Assembly (NCBI RefSeq): GCF_023278565.1
Contig: NC_064681.1
Location: 372,001 to 436,000, forward strand
DNA from: Colletotrichum lupini
Taxonomy: Eukaryota > Ascomycota > Sordariomycetes > Glomerellales > Glomerellaceae
Length of the DNA stretch: 64,000 bases
Direction: 5' to 3'
Shown: positions 48,527 to 60,665 of the stretch, one piece after another
How the letters are laid out: each line of letters opens with the position of its first letter
Numbering within the stretch: position 1 is the first letter of the stretch
Program-made: the position numbers and the translations under genes
The notes under the pieces: generated by a model
The model's database searches: none
What the model was told of the DNA's origin: nothing
The model's input: the letters and a program-made list of their open reading frames with translations, nothing else

Positions 48527-51500
48527 ATATAAGATAACGGAAATTAGTAACTAATAAAAATCCTAAGACTAATTACTATATCTTCTTATAGTAATATAAA
48601 CGTTTACTATTATTATTATAAAAAAGAACTACTAAAACCTACCTTTTTATATTAAATAAAAAGGAAAATCTTAATAAATATAATAACTAGTAATTTAAAA
48701 AAGCAGTAGTAATTACTAAAAATAATAAAAACGAGAGTAGTAATAAGATAGTAAAAAGAAGCGGGAATTTCTTAAACTTTAATAAATTCGTTAAGTAGTA
48801 AAAGCACGGATTTACTATAACTAGCGCGCGGATTAAATATATCCCTATTAAAATTAAATACGCTAATAATTACTAATATAAGCATAAGCTAGAGCACGAG
48901 CCTTAGTAAGTTAAGGTAAAAAAAAAGAGGACGAAACCCGATCCTAAATAGAATCCTAATCCCTTATAAATAAGTAAATATTAACCCGGATTATTAAGGG
49001 ACGTAGATATATAAAATTATAAATTAGCTTAATAATAAGTAAATTAATATAATATTAATCTATTTAACTAAGGTTTATAAGAAAAAGGGGCTATAGGGGT
49101 AACCCTTATTTTATGAGATTATAAATAACCTTAGTTACTAACTAGATAAATAGTTCGTAAGTATAAGCCTAGGAATCGCAAAAGTAGTTAATAGATTCTT
49201 TTACGGGCGAGGGGTATTATTAGCGTAATTATAATTATAAGAGCTATATAAAATACTAATAATAATAATTATAAAAAAGGAATTCGTATTATAAAACTAG
49301 GTATAAGTTAATAGAGCGTATAATCGCTTTAATAAATTTAAAAAAAGGGTAAATAACCTAAATTTCCTCCCTATAATTACTAACGAAAATATATCGTCAC
49401 AAAAGGATATACTAGGGCAAAATATAATACTAAAAATATAATAATTAATAATTCTGCCTATTTCGATCTATAACTTGTTACCGCTACTAATATAAAATTC
49501 GGTACTAATTAGTTAATAAAAAAAGAGGTAAACGACCCGAAATTATTAATAATATATAGCGACGCAGGGATCGTATATAAATACCGAAAATCTAGTAATA
49601 AATACGAGGTAATTTATAAACCTTAAAAAGATCTTTTTAAAAAAGAAATTATACTTTAAAGAGAAGTATAAAGTTTTATAAAAAACCCTAACGATGTTTT
49701 ATAATTATTATAAAAAAGTTAGAATTAAAGAATATTAATACTATTTAGTAATTAATATCGTACTCGTAAGTAAAGCTTCTAATTATTATTATAAAGTAGT
49801 ATATAATCTTAATTAAAACGACTTTTTTAATATAATTAACGCAATCTAAAGCCGCTTCGAGACTTATAATAAGAACTTAGAGCTCCTATTTAAGCTATAA
49901 GTAATTTCTTTTGTATTTATAGCTAAGATAATAAAAAGTAAATTATGAGTAAAGATCCTTAAAGAGCTTATTAATTGAATTAATAAGCTAATAAAAACCT
50001 AGCTAAATAAGGGGATAAATAAGCGAAAAGTTAAATATTTTTATATTATAGTCTAGTATATATTAAAAGTAAAAATAACCTTATACTAAGTACCTAAAAA
50101 CTACGAGACGCTCTATTTAAAACTAAGATCTAGCTTTAATATTAAAATAAAAATACCGCGCTAAATCTATTTCTAAATATACGACGGCCCTCATTAATAA
50201 TATTAAGTTAATCGAACGTATAATAAAAAAAGAAAAGAGGCTAAATATAGCAATTGCTAATAAAGAGGCCTAAATTCGTTAAATAAATAGAAATTTAACT
50301 TATAGGTAGAGTAATAGAAGAGGTAATACTATATTTATAAAAAGGATAGATATTAGTTAAGTAACTACTCCGAGGAAGAGTATACTAAATTATATAAATA
50401 ATATAAAAAGTCGAGGGTAGTAAATAATAAAACTAGCCCTTATTAATTTAACTAATTCCTTGTTATATATAAGGGCAGATCCGGAAGTACAGAACTTAGT
50501 AATAGTAGTTAAAGTAGTAGCTTAAAGTATATACCCTCTATAAGAGATTTAGAAAATAAAGAAGATCTTACCCCTTATACTAATAAATTAGATTATAACG
50601 AAATTAACGATATTAACTACTCTTTTTTCGCCCCGTTAGCTTTTAAAAGATATACGAGGCTAAACGAATAAAGGGTAGTAAAAGCTCTTAATAAGTAGGC
50701 TTTTATTTATAAATAATAAAAAAAGGTCCTTTAGATAACAGATATAAAAGCGGCTAAAAGGGTAAATTTAATAAGGCTAAAGCCTATTCTCTTAATAATT
50801 AAAAAGAAACCGTTATCTCTCTTAATATTAAAAAAAAAAGAATATAATACTAAGTAAATCTAGGGGTAGCTAGAGGGGTCCTTTTTATACTACCTAAATC
50901 CCTCGAATACTAAGCTCGTATAAGCATTTTATATAAGTAAAAAATACGGCCTAAATAATTTCTATAAAGTTATCCTAAATACTAAGGTATTATAATAATC
51001 AACTAGAAAACAAAGGTAATTCTAAGTATTATAAAAGATCGTACTAATAATACTTAATATATTAATAGCGGGTATTACGAAGATTAGTTTTAACTTAGGT
51101 AAGGAAATCGTCGCCCTAAGTATAATAAAAATAAAAACGTACTTCAGAACGATAACTTTTTATATTTTACTTATTAATACCCTATTTCTCCTATATTTAA
51201 AAAATATAAATTGACTAAGTATTATATTTAATAATACGAAGAATAAAATCTTTAGTAATAAGTACTTTAAAATAGTTAAATAATAATAGGGGTATACGTT
51301 TATAAAGCTTATTAATAACACGAAGTCGATTAATTACTTAATGGAAAATAAACTTAAAAAGCTATATTAGAGATTTAGGTACCCGTTAGTTACGAGGCTA
51401 TATAACTTCTTAAAATAATTAAGTAATAATAATATTAAAATAGGGGCGCTAAAGTAGTTAATAAAAGTATATTATTAATACTAAATAAATGCGCAGAGCC

Positions 51501-54262
51501 TATGCAAATTCAAATTTAAATTGCGTAATAAACTTAACTTTAACTAAGAAATCGTCGTTAATATTTTTTACTTAAATAGTTAGCTAGTACTATATATAAT
51601 TAATATAGCTATATCCTTCTAAATAGGGTAATTCCTCCGGGATTTATAAATAAAAATAGTATAAATAGCCTTACGAAAAAGCTAAATTAATATATACTAA
51701 GGATTGCTAGATAGCATTAGAACCGACGCTAATACTAGCTTTAAATTAGTAGAACTTAAGGATAATACGACGGCTTATAGTATATAGCTAAAAGTTGTAC
51801 CCGTTAAAGCGTACTATAATATTAAAAAAGTAAAAAGGGCACACTAGTAGTTAAAAAGGGCGTTTAAAATTATTAAAAAGGAAAATCCGGATTCTATTAA
51901 TAACGAATACCTCTAGATAGTACTTAAATATTATAATAATATTATAGGGCCTAACGGACTTATACTAACGCTATTAGTATTTAGAATATATTTAAGAACG
52001 ACCTTAGCCTTATTATTATTACTAAGTATAAGCTAACGAGCTTAAGTAATTAAAAAAGTAATACGGGTACTATGCGAGGTAAGTATAAAAAAGTAAGTTA
52101 ATAAAGTAATTACTACGTATAATAGGCCCGATATAGGGGGTAATTTAAATACATTACTAAATTTAGATATATAAGTATAATATAAAATCACCTAATAGTA
52201 GGCTAGGCTATATAAGTTAATTTTTATTAACGAGCGCTCTTATATAGTTACGAGAAATCGTAACTAACTACTTAAAGTATTAATTATAGTAGTTAGACCG
52301 TACTATATAAATCCTAACGAGGTAATTTCTAACTTATAAAAAAAAAAGAGCTAAGGGAAACTATATAACCCATAGTAAAGGTATAAGAAATTATTTTTAA
52401 TAAAATCGTTATAGTAATATTAATAAATAACGAGGAAAAAGAAATTACTAAAAAGGTACTAATACTACTAATAAGACGTTATAAAAAACCACGATAGCAA
52501 GCCCTAACGCGGTAATTTATTACTAACGACGAGGTAATTAATACTTTTTATATAGTAAAAAAAAAAGCCGATTTTAAGCTAGTAGTTAAACTACGTAAAG
52601 AAGGTATAATTATAACTATTAAAAAGCTATATAAAGGATTAAATCTTATTAAAGTAAATACTCTTTACGATCGAGGGGTCTATTAATTTATTTTATACGA
52701 CCTAGAAAAATATATAAACCTCTATATATTTAAATTACGAATAGTTTATAAGATTAAAAAGAAAAGAATACCCTAGCTATATAAGAAGTCTAGATACGTA
52801 ATTTAGGGGTATAATAACGTTAAAAAAGTAATGCTATTTATATAACTGCTTATTATATAGCGCTATAGCTAATAATTAATAATAGTATTAATAATATCGC
52901 TATAGAAAAAGGGATACGAGATTTAAAGCCGTAATATTACCTAGGCCTATACCTAATCGGCCACAGGGCTTATAAGGGAAATCCTAGCCTATTTACTAAA
53001 AGAAATAGCTAGTAAGTACTTAGAAAGCACGATTATTAAAGTACTTAAGCTACTATATAGGCTCGTAAAATCGGGTACTTATTAGTAAGCTACTTACTAC
53101 GATTTTTGTATTAATTAACTATTAATAATTACTTCTACGTACGACCTATACTTACTAATCGCGGAGTATAAAAGTAATTAATTTAAAATTATTAGAATAT
53201 AAACTAACGATATATTAGGCCTATTTAATATTAACTTTATAAAAAAAGAGGATAAGGAGCTCTAAAAAGCGGGCTTCGTAATAAAGCTAAAAGAGGTCCT
53301 TATAATAAATACCCCCTTAATATTTAATAGTAGGATTCTTATAATTAAAAAAGAAACCGTTATTTTTTAATAAAAGGGGTAGGGTAAGAAAATTAACCTT
53401 ATTAATCCGAACGTAATTAATATTAAAAAGTAATATAAAGCTAAGCTCGCGCGAGGGGTATATATTACGAGTATTTATTAACTTAAAATAATTTTTAATT
53501 ATACTAAGGTAGCGTAGGCTATAGATCTAACTAAATAAAACGTTAAGGTACTTAATAAGCGGCTTAAGTAATAATAAACGAATCTTAATTAAGGTCTCGT
53601 TTATTACTTAATCGACTTTATAACTAATAAGCTCTACGTTTTTATTAATAAGTTATTTACGAATAATAACAACCTTACTTCGTAATTAAAGTATATTATT
53701 ATCCTAGTTAATAAGAGTATAAGTAAGAGCGAATTTACTATATATAATAATATAATTTACTACTCGTTAATTAAAAATAAGTAAATAATAAAAAATATAT
53801 TAATATTAGAGGTCTATAGCATAATTAATAGCGTTAACCTCTCCTACGCAATTTTAATAATACTAAAGAAAATTACTAATTAAATTAGCCTTCTACCTAT
53901 TTTAATAGTTATTTATACTAATTCTTACTTATTATACGAATACTTTATCAAATTAAGAACGATAAAAAAAAAGAGGCTTATAATCGATATTATAACCCTT
54001 AAGTAATTATATAAAAAGCACAAAATACTTAAGATCCGTTAGATTAATAATAAAAATAACCTCGCAAACGCTTTTATAAAAGCAGCACTAAATAAGGGAT
54101 TAAAGCAATTCGTAAGTAGTAAAAAAGTTACTATATAAATAAAAAAATAGGTCATACAAAAAAAGTTAAAAAAAGGGAGAAAAGGAAACGACTTAATAAA
54201 CGGGCCCGAGGTTAAATTATACCTCTAACTATAGCAATTAAATTAATAAAAAAAAAAGTTAA

Positions 54263-54467
54263 TATTAAATTAGAAGTCTAATTCGACCGTAGTATATAGC
54301 CGACTGCGCAGGGGCTAATTAGGGGCCCTATTTATAATTATTATAATTAGCTTAACCTACGGTTAAACCCTCTTTTTTATACTTACTACGTAAATATTTA
54401 TATAGTTTAATTAATCTTTTTATTAACTACGGTTCGAACTAACTACCCTATAATAAGGATACTAATA
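54263..54467 (+). repeat. Copia copy C, 3' LTR
   Basis: 205 bp, collinear with 46535-46739 and more strongly mutated at its first bases; followed by the TACGT duplication. Confidence 0.88.
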
Positions 54468-54662
54468 TACGTACTATTTTAAATTAGGATTTTATTTACT
54501 TTAAATAAAAGGATATATTTATAATAAACGCGGTTTAAAAGACGTATATCCCTTATACTTAATTTTCTTTTATTTATATTTAACTAAATTAGGCCTTTAT
54601 AAGGGTATTTAAAGATTTTATTTTAGGTATAATAGCTCCCTAGTAGTAGTAATTAGGGGGTA

Positions 54663-54839
54663 TATTACGTAATAAGGATAGTAATTGCACCTTATAAAGT
54701 GCCCGTTACGTGCTGAATTACGTGTCTATCTTAGATATCGTATATATAAACCTTTTCCTTTTATCTATTTCTACTTTAATAGTTAAGCCACTTTTACTAC
54801 ACTCCGTATGCCCATTGCTGCGTGCCATAACTCGTGACA
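54663..54839 (+). repeat. Copia copy D, 3' LTR
   Basis: 177 bp; its last 60 bp are unmutated (ending CTCGTGACA) and its inner end is AT-shifted, a mirror image of the 5' LTR. Confidence 0.9.
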
Positions 54840-54844
54840 CATTG

Positions 54845-55341
54845 TTCTTCCACGATTGACCGATCGAGTTTGGGTTGCCATCTTCTGACATAACTGTCTA
54901 ATGGCTGCCATCGCCAGGAGACCTCGATGGACTCTGGTCGTACACAAGAATAGACATGGAAAACGTCATCAACTTTGCGCAGTCTTCTTCTAAGATCCCG
55001 GGTGATTCCATTCTATGGATCTGTCTATGCTGATCTGGTTCGGTCTGGACAAGGTCTCGGGGGGCACGTTGTCAATCTGTCAATTCGCGGACCTCATGAT
55101 GCCCCCACTACCCCTCCCCGGCTTCGTCTTGCCTCTTTGATCCTCTCTGCTTTGTCTCTTCACCCTTCCATTTCGCTCACTCTGATACTCCTTCTGTATC
55201 GGTCCTTGGCTTTCTTGTCGATAGAGGCTTTCTTGTCGATAGAATCAAATCCGGTCATCTACCTCACGGAATAGACAGTCAGCAACGAAGAGAGATTCAA
55301 TAGATAGCACTCACACCAGGAACCTTATACTTGCCCTCATC
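54845..55341. other. Intergenic sequence
   Basis: About 500 bp of normal composition between the Copia target site and the 3' end of the 311-aa gene. A 99-codon plus-strand frame (54975-55274) is of low complexity and has no supporting feature. Before the Copia insertion this sequence was continuous with 39276. Confidence 0.45.
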
Positions 55342-56277
55342 TCAAGCATCAAAAGGCGTAGCACGCGCCGCAGCTCTCAGCCATCCCGCGTAGGCAACAG
55401 GCTTCTCCCGGCTTCTTCTGACAATGGAAGCCGAAAAGGTTCCTCCGTGAACGCCGGGAGAGGGGAGTTGACTAGGGGCAGAAGAGGAATCTTGGCTGAT
55501 GATCATCGCGGGGAACACGAGCATGATGAGGTGGACGTGGTCGGTGATAGCGGCGTGGTTGATTCGGAGGCTGAGGCAGGTGTCTGCGATATGCTTCAGC
55601 CATTTCTGGGTAGTGAGCTCGAGGCGAGAGACGTCGGGGCCGACGATGGAGGTACCCTCGTCGTGGTGGTCCTCGTTCTTGGTCTTGGTCTTCTCCTCCA
55701 CCTTGCGCAAGTCGCTGACCAGGGCGTCAAAGGTACCAAAGGCCCTCACCTCGATCATGGCGAACCGACGACGACGACGGGTACTGAGTGGAAAGCTCAG
55801 AGGCAGGATCTCGGCTGGATCGTGGAGGGCCACGAGAGAGTACACGGCTCTCTTCAATTCCCATAACCCCGTATCCTGCCAACTGTATTTGACCACAGAC
55901 GGGATGGGCTGCGTGGGATAGCGGCGGAGGAGATGGAACACGAAAGAGTGAGCGGGATCAAAGAGCTGATCGCACACGTCGATGGCGGTGGCACCCCAGC
56001 GCAAGTCGTTTCTGACTCCCACCAGTTGTCGGTCTTTGAGGGGCTCCAGGTGGGCGTCGGTTTGGAAGCATTCCTGTACCAGATTGATGTAGAGAATGGG
56101 GTCGGCGAAGGTAACGTGGGTGAAGTCGCTCATTTGCAGACTAGTCGCGGTCTCTGGGGGCGGTAAGGGAGGATCGGCGGGCTCACCGTAGGGGGGAAAC
56201 CAGTCGGCGAGGTCATCGTCGAGGTCGAAGAGTAACGTCTTGGCTGATAGCGGCATCTCGGCGGGCAGCGGAGGCAT
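55342..56277 (-). CDS. Unrecognised 311-aa protein
   Basis: Single-exon frame with strong coding character: balanced composition, a proline-rich acidic N-terminus (residues about 18-45), a central helical region with Trp/Tyr-rich words (VVKYSWQDTGLWELKRAVYSLVALHDP), a basic patch STRRRRR near residues 164-170, a charged linker (about 190-210) and a hydrophobic segment HVHLIMLVFPAMI (about 247-259). No signal peptide, no clear membrane helix apart from that short segment, and no motif I recognise. A second Met at residue 8 is an alternative start. A lone gene between a Copia block and a gene-poor stretch. Confidence 0.65.
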   Translation of the reverse strand: MPPLPAEMPLSAKTLLFDLDDDLADWFPPYGEPADPPLPPPETATSLQMSDFTHVTFADPILYINLVQECFQTDAHLEPLKDRQLVGVRNDLRWGATAIDVCDQLFDPAHSFVFHLLRRYPTQPIPSVVKYSWQDTGLWELKRAVYSLVALHDPAEILPLSFPLSTRRRRRFAMIEVRAFGTFDALVSDLRKVEEKTKTKNEDHHDEGTSIVGPDVSRLELTTQKWLKHIADTCLSLRINHAAITDHVHLIMLVFPAMIISQDSSSAPSQLPSPGVHGGTFSASIVRRSREKPVAYAGWLRAAARATPFDA

Positions 56278-58040
56278 TCTGAGCTCTTGATGCAGCTGGA
56301 GATGATGTTGGCGACGTGTAGAAGGCGTAAAGGCTGGCTAAATCAGCGAATGAAGAAGGTGAGGCCATCCGTTCCAGCTTGGAAAGTGAGAGACGGCTTA
56401 AGAAAAGGGAGAAATCCAGAGCCTTCTGGGTTTGTGGTGCAATGATTCGAATAATTCAGTAAGAAATGATTCAGTGAGTGTCAGGTCTAGATTTGATAAA
56501 TATGGTGGGAAGGTGCGACGGGGCGGGGGGGAGGGGGGGGCGGTGACTCTGTACTCACCCACACGTGGTGCATGGCCATTCATAGTCCTTAACTGATAGT
56601 CTGCCACTTACCTCACAGGAATAACTGTTTCAGAAGGAGACAACCTCAGCTCCGACGTTGATTCAGATGTCCAGATCAAAGAACGTCTCATCCCAATGGC
56701 TCAATACAGACCTAGAGTCATTGCTGATTTGTTGTTAGCACGAACCTCATCGGCTTCTTAATTTGGTACCTTGAAAGACATCTCCTTGATTAACGGCAGT
56801 ATTCCCTTTCTGAAACTGCTTCAGCTTCTTTCACGACATGGAAACTGCGGACAACAATGTAGTATAGCTCGGGCATATCTCGCTCCTGTCACACGAAATG
56901 GGGAGCGTCTTGCAGAACGCTTGACACACACGGCCGTCAAATTCCCGTGGAATCCGGGTCAAACACACTGGAAGCACTGTGTTCTTGACTCTACCTCTAT
57001 CATTACAACTGAAAACAGTATAAGAAACAACTGGGAACAGTTCAAACTTGGTCCCTCCTCCACGTATACCATTAATATCAGTTCCTAAGTGTCGTTCATA
57101 AGCCGACAATCCCTCCTTGTTTCTGGGAGAATCATCTTTCCATCCTCCCTTCGAGGTTTATTTCTTTCGTCCTCTCATCTGACATTAACCCTCCAGAGAT
57201 ATTAGTTTCAATGTCCCACATTCCAGCCCAGTATCGTTTCATCAGTCTATCCTACATGGCATTCAATCCAAGATTGCTGCATTGCGTCTGAGAGCACATC
57301 GTCCTTTCTGACGAGATGCAAGTATCCGAGCTTACCTCGCTTCCTCCTCTCATCGCATCCAGATTTCTATGAACATTTCGGATGAAATATTTGGGCATCT
57401 AACTGATATATCAAAGTCTGAAATTCATCTTGACACCGACGATGTCTCCTCCCGGCGCTTAGTCCGGCACAAGTTTTGGGCAAGTTCTTCTTTTGCAACT
57501 AAAATTTTATCCCGGGAGATCGCAGAGGTCGCATAGGTAGTAGCACAGGTAACAAAGGTGCCTCATTCCCTAGCATAGGGGTTCCTTTCCGGGCAAACAC
57601 CACCTTTGTTCTGATTTCCTTTCTAAGCCTCGTAGTACAAGCCGCGAACTCTAGACACTTATTAGGGCGTCTTCTAGAGGATTTGAATCTCCTACAGGCA
57701 TCTTCATCTTTTGGGCTTTTGTCGCTTTTCCTGTTAGTTGGTCAGGTAAATCCAAACATCGTGGACTCAGGTTTTCGGCGCTATTTTGCCTGAGCCAGGT
57801 GAGCTGTCCTGGTCGGTTTTTCCTAGCCATAACTTGCTGCGAAAGTACTTCTATGGTCCTCCTTGTGTCAATGTCAAGGTAGTTTTCCTTCACCTTCTCA
57901 AGATCCTTCTCAATGTGATCCCAACTTTTGTTTCATCCTTCCATCGCAGAGGCCTTAGGTCTTTCTCCTCATCCGGCCCGTATTAAGGCAACTTTATAAA
58001 CCTTGAGGTGCCTCATTTCATTCGTTTATACTTTTGCGGG
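56278..58040. other. Gene-poor intergenic region
   Basis: 1.76 kb of normal composition. G-run sequence lies at 56520-56542. A 55-codon plus-strand frame from 57370 to about 57537 reads plausibly (MNISDEIFGHLTDISK) but has no partner exon that I can join. Nothing else supported. Confidence 0.4.
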
Positions 58041-58869
58041 TAAGTCAAAGCACCTAGTTATGGGCCCCCCCCCCCCCTTTTGGGCCCCCTGGTTTTGGTG
58101 GGGCTACACCAAAACCTACTACTTTATACTATATATATAACTAGCTGGACTTAGTATATAAAAATATAAATAAAATTAATTTATATAAATATTTAACTAT
58201 ATTTTTATATTATTATACTTTTAGTAATATATACTAGCTGAGTATTACGTAATTATATTAAGTATATAAATTTTAAAAAACACATAGTTAAGAGGTAATA
58301 ATTCGAATATAAATTACTTAAGAATAATCTATTTTTAGAAGCTAAGATTATAATATAGTAAAACTATATATAAAAACTATATATAAATAGCTTTTCTATA
58401 TTTATATGATTTTTTTTTAGCTTAGTAATACTAATTTAAAAGTTTCTCATAGTAAATTTTATATAAGGGAATTGAAAACTAAGTGTATTACGTAATGATA
58501 TAATAAAAATAGAATATAAAGTATATATCAAATTAGAAATGAGTATAAATAATATAAACATAGTTCTATTTTTATTTTTAAACTATAATTATAAAAGTTA
58601 TTTTAGTTTTTAAATTGTTAGTGTTACCTAGTAATTTATATATAAACACTAACATTTATAAAACTTTAACTTCAACTTAAGAAAACTACCAATATTACGT
58701 AATATAGTATTTTTTTAATCCAAATATAAGTAAATTTCTATTTGAATATAAAATATTGAAATTTATTATTGAGTAGCCGATTTATTAGATGTATAGTGAA
58801 AAGTAGTACTATTGGTGTAAATGGGGGGCCCAAAAGGGGGGGGGGCCCATAACTGGGTGCTTTGACTTA
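58041..58869. mobile_element. Non-autonomous TIR DNA transposon, copy 3
   Basis: 829 bp bounded by TA (58041-58042 and 58868-58869). Both ends start AGTCAAAGCACC, followed by AGTTATGGGCC, a C run of about 10-13 and CTTTTGGGCCCC. The interior is AT-rich and non-coding, collinear in blocks with copy 1 (for example GCTTAGTAATACTAA near 58429 and AATATTACGTAATATAG near 58692). The two copies are clearly diverged. It lies 191 bp upstream of the kinase-like pseudogene. Confidence 0.82.
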
Positions 58870-59060
58870 CCCAGGGAAGTTCGAACTCATGCGCCGCCGA
58901 AAATTACTCTGCCCTCTCTCATCGACTCTTTCCCCTCCACTTTCGCACCGTCGAAACGTGTTTTTTCCTACACAGAATCCCTTTCATTCCTCACCGTTTC
59001 ATCTTCTCGCATCTTGAGAAACCTACACTCTCTCCCCGCCAGGCCTGATCAAACCTCATC

Positions 59061-60665
59061 ATGTCAGACTCTGGCATGCCGGAAGCGAGTGGGGAGGATG
59101 AGCGCCAGCGACAAATTCACCTCTGGAAAGAGTTCGGGCGTTATAAGCCACGAGAAGTCTTGGCGCTCTGTCTCAGAAGCTCTGGTATACACTACGGTCT
59201 CCCAGAGTACGGATCAGAAAGGCCCGAGTCCAATGAGTGGCTCCTCCCCGACTTCGACCCCACAGTTGAGCAGCCGGGTCACGAAGTGCAGGTCGAGGTC
59301 ATCAGATGCTTGAACGGTGACATCGAGGGTAGTGCACTTATCCTCCTTTGCAGGATCACTAAGACATCATCCATCAGCCGCGACACTCATCATAGTCTTA
59401 CCCTCGGGCTCAAGGTCGTCCTCAAAATCTTCGACCCAACCTTCCTCCTTCTAGATCAGCTCTCCTACTTCTTCGGTCTCACACCCAGCGAAGTTTCCAA
59501 TCAACTATATAGTCGGGAAGCTAATGCCTGTAAGTACTTCTACGAGCAAAAGATCACGGGTGATCCTCATATGGTACCGCAGTACTACGGCAGCTGGGCG
59601 CTCAAGTTCGACGCTAGCGATTCACCTGAACCTGGCAGATCCTCTTCACCCAGAACCCTCCAATGGAGATGTGTAGGCGCGATTCTCATCGAGTGCATTG
59701 CGGGCCGCTCGCTTGAGAAGATGTGTGAACGAGACCACAGCGGAGCCTTAATTGCCGATTAGGCTTCCCTTCCCTACATCGATCACGCAAGCAGTACGTC
59801 GAAAGTTCTGTCTCTGAACGACTCTGCATCGCGGCTCAAAATCTTGAAGAAGGTTATACACGGCGGTGTTTGCTTCGAGCATATTGGCCCCGTCATCAAG
59901 GGTCTCGATCCCGATGGCATCGTCCTCACTTTCCTCCAGAACACCCGAGACCGACAGACCCCAGAAAGCATCCGCCCTGTCCTTCTCGACTACATCTTCT
60001 GTGTTGTGTGGTCTCAGTCCCGCGAAAGCACGCACGGACGGCTCGACGAGTTAGACGAAGAAGCACCGCCGATCCCCCGCAGATATGTGATGAACAAGTA
60101 CCCGATGCAACGACTTCCAACTCCTCCGAATCCGACGTGATTCTACAATGCTAGCCAGATGCAGGAGTTCAGAGGCTGGTTCCCAACCGAGTGGACGGAA
60201 AAGGTGCCAGGGGACTATGAGGTCTGGGCCGCGAGCGAATTTGGAGATCCCACGCAGGAGAGAAGCTATTCGACTGAAGACATGCTTACGGAGAAAATAC
60301 ATGAAGCATAGAAGACGGGTCAAGAGCAATACGATCGGGAGAAGCCTATGCTCAGCTAACAGGGAAAATATGACCTGATCATCGAGGATAGTGACATCCA
60401 TCCAACTCCGAAGGAGAAGCGTCTAGCCAAAGCCGAGGCCGATCACAAGTTTATGGTCGAGCCTTCTAGAAAGGAGAGGGAGTTTCTGCGGCGGATCGGC
60501 CATTCAATTTCAGCTGAACTTGAGGCCGAATGTAAGGATCAGCCACCTTCAGCTGAACTTGAGGCCGCTTGTGAGGATCAGCCACTACCTGAGACTGGAT
60601 CAGAGGATGAGCCAACTCCAGGACCTGACGATCATCCAAAATGGAAGTCACCGCAAGAGATCTAA
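59061..60665 (+). pseudogene. Kinase-like protein pseudogene with four in-frame stops
   Basis: One reading frame runs from ATG 59061 to 60665 (534 codons, stops included), interrupted by TAG 59760, TGA 60138, TAG 60309 and TAA 60357. Protein-like sequence continues across all four in the same frame. The plan fits a fungal protein-kinase-like family: a long N-terminal region, LGLKVVLKIFDPTFL (candidate beta-3 Lys), then CVGAILIECIAGRSLE (hinge region), and after the first stop a catalytic-loop-like GPVIKGLDPDGIVLT in which the HxD Asp and the Asn are replaced by Gly. A charged C-terminal tail contains a 39-bp tandem duplication. Every stop could come from CAG, CAA or TGG by one C-to-T or G-to-A change in a CpA/TpG context, as RIP makes. 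No frameshift is needed within this span. Confidence 0.7.
60510..60587 (+). repeat. Two tandem 39-bp coding units
   Basis: Two in-frame copies (60510-60548, 60549-60587) of a 13-codon unit reading SAELEAE/ACKD/EDQPP/L in the tail of the kinase-like pseudogene, about 90% identical. Confidence 0.85.

Larger units (their letters stand above)
46535..54467 (+). mobile_element. Copia retrotransposon of the 205-bp-LTR family (copy C), nested in copy D
   Basis: Target duplication TACGT (46530-46534 and 54468-54472), LTRs 46535-46739 and 54263-54467. Degenerate plus-strand gag-pol: integrase around 51250-52100 (a GPNGL word near 51950), reverse transcriptase about 52550-53350, and RNase H about 53600-54100 with the FTDGSF region near 53638 altered. 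It is collinear with copy B apart from a 521-bp gain: a solo LTR plus its 5-bp duplication at 48011-48531. All frames are inactive. Confidence 0.87.
39282..54839 (+). mobile_element. Copia retrotransposon of a second family (copy D), carrying a nested Copia
   Basis: 177-bp LTRs at 39282-39458 and 54663-54839 with a CATTG target duplication (39277-39281 and 54840-54844). Without the nested 7.9-kb insertion the element is about 7.6 kb. Plus-strand gag-pol remnants run in Copia order: integrase about 41200-42500, reverse transcriptase with its YVDD site altered to YVNN at 43924-43935, and RNase H at about 44420-44830. A purine-rich tract (AATTAGGGGG) stands at 54649-54658, just before the 3' LTR. 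All frames are broken by RIP-type stops, while the outer edges of both LTRs are intact (TGTCACG...CGTGACA). Families D and B/C differ in LTR length and sequence. Confidence 0.87.

Noticed and set aside
59730..59762. The first stop of the kinase-like frame being the end of an intron (GATTAG)
   Set aside because: Any upstream donor would delete the conserved CVGAILIECIAGRSLE segment; three more in-frame stops follow downstream.
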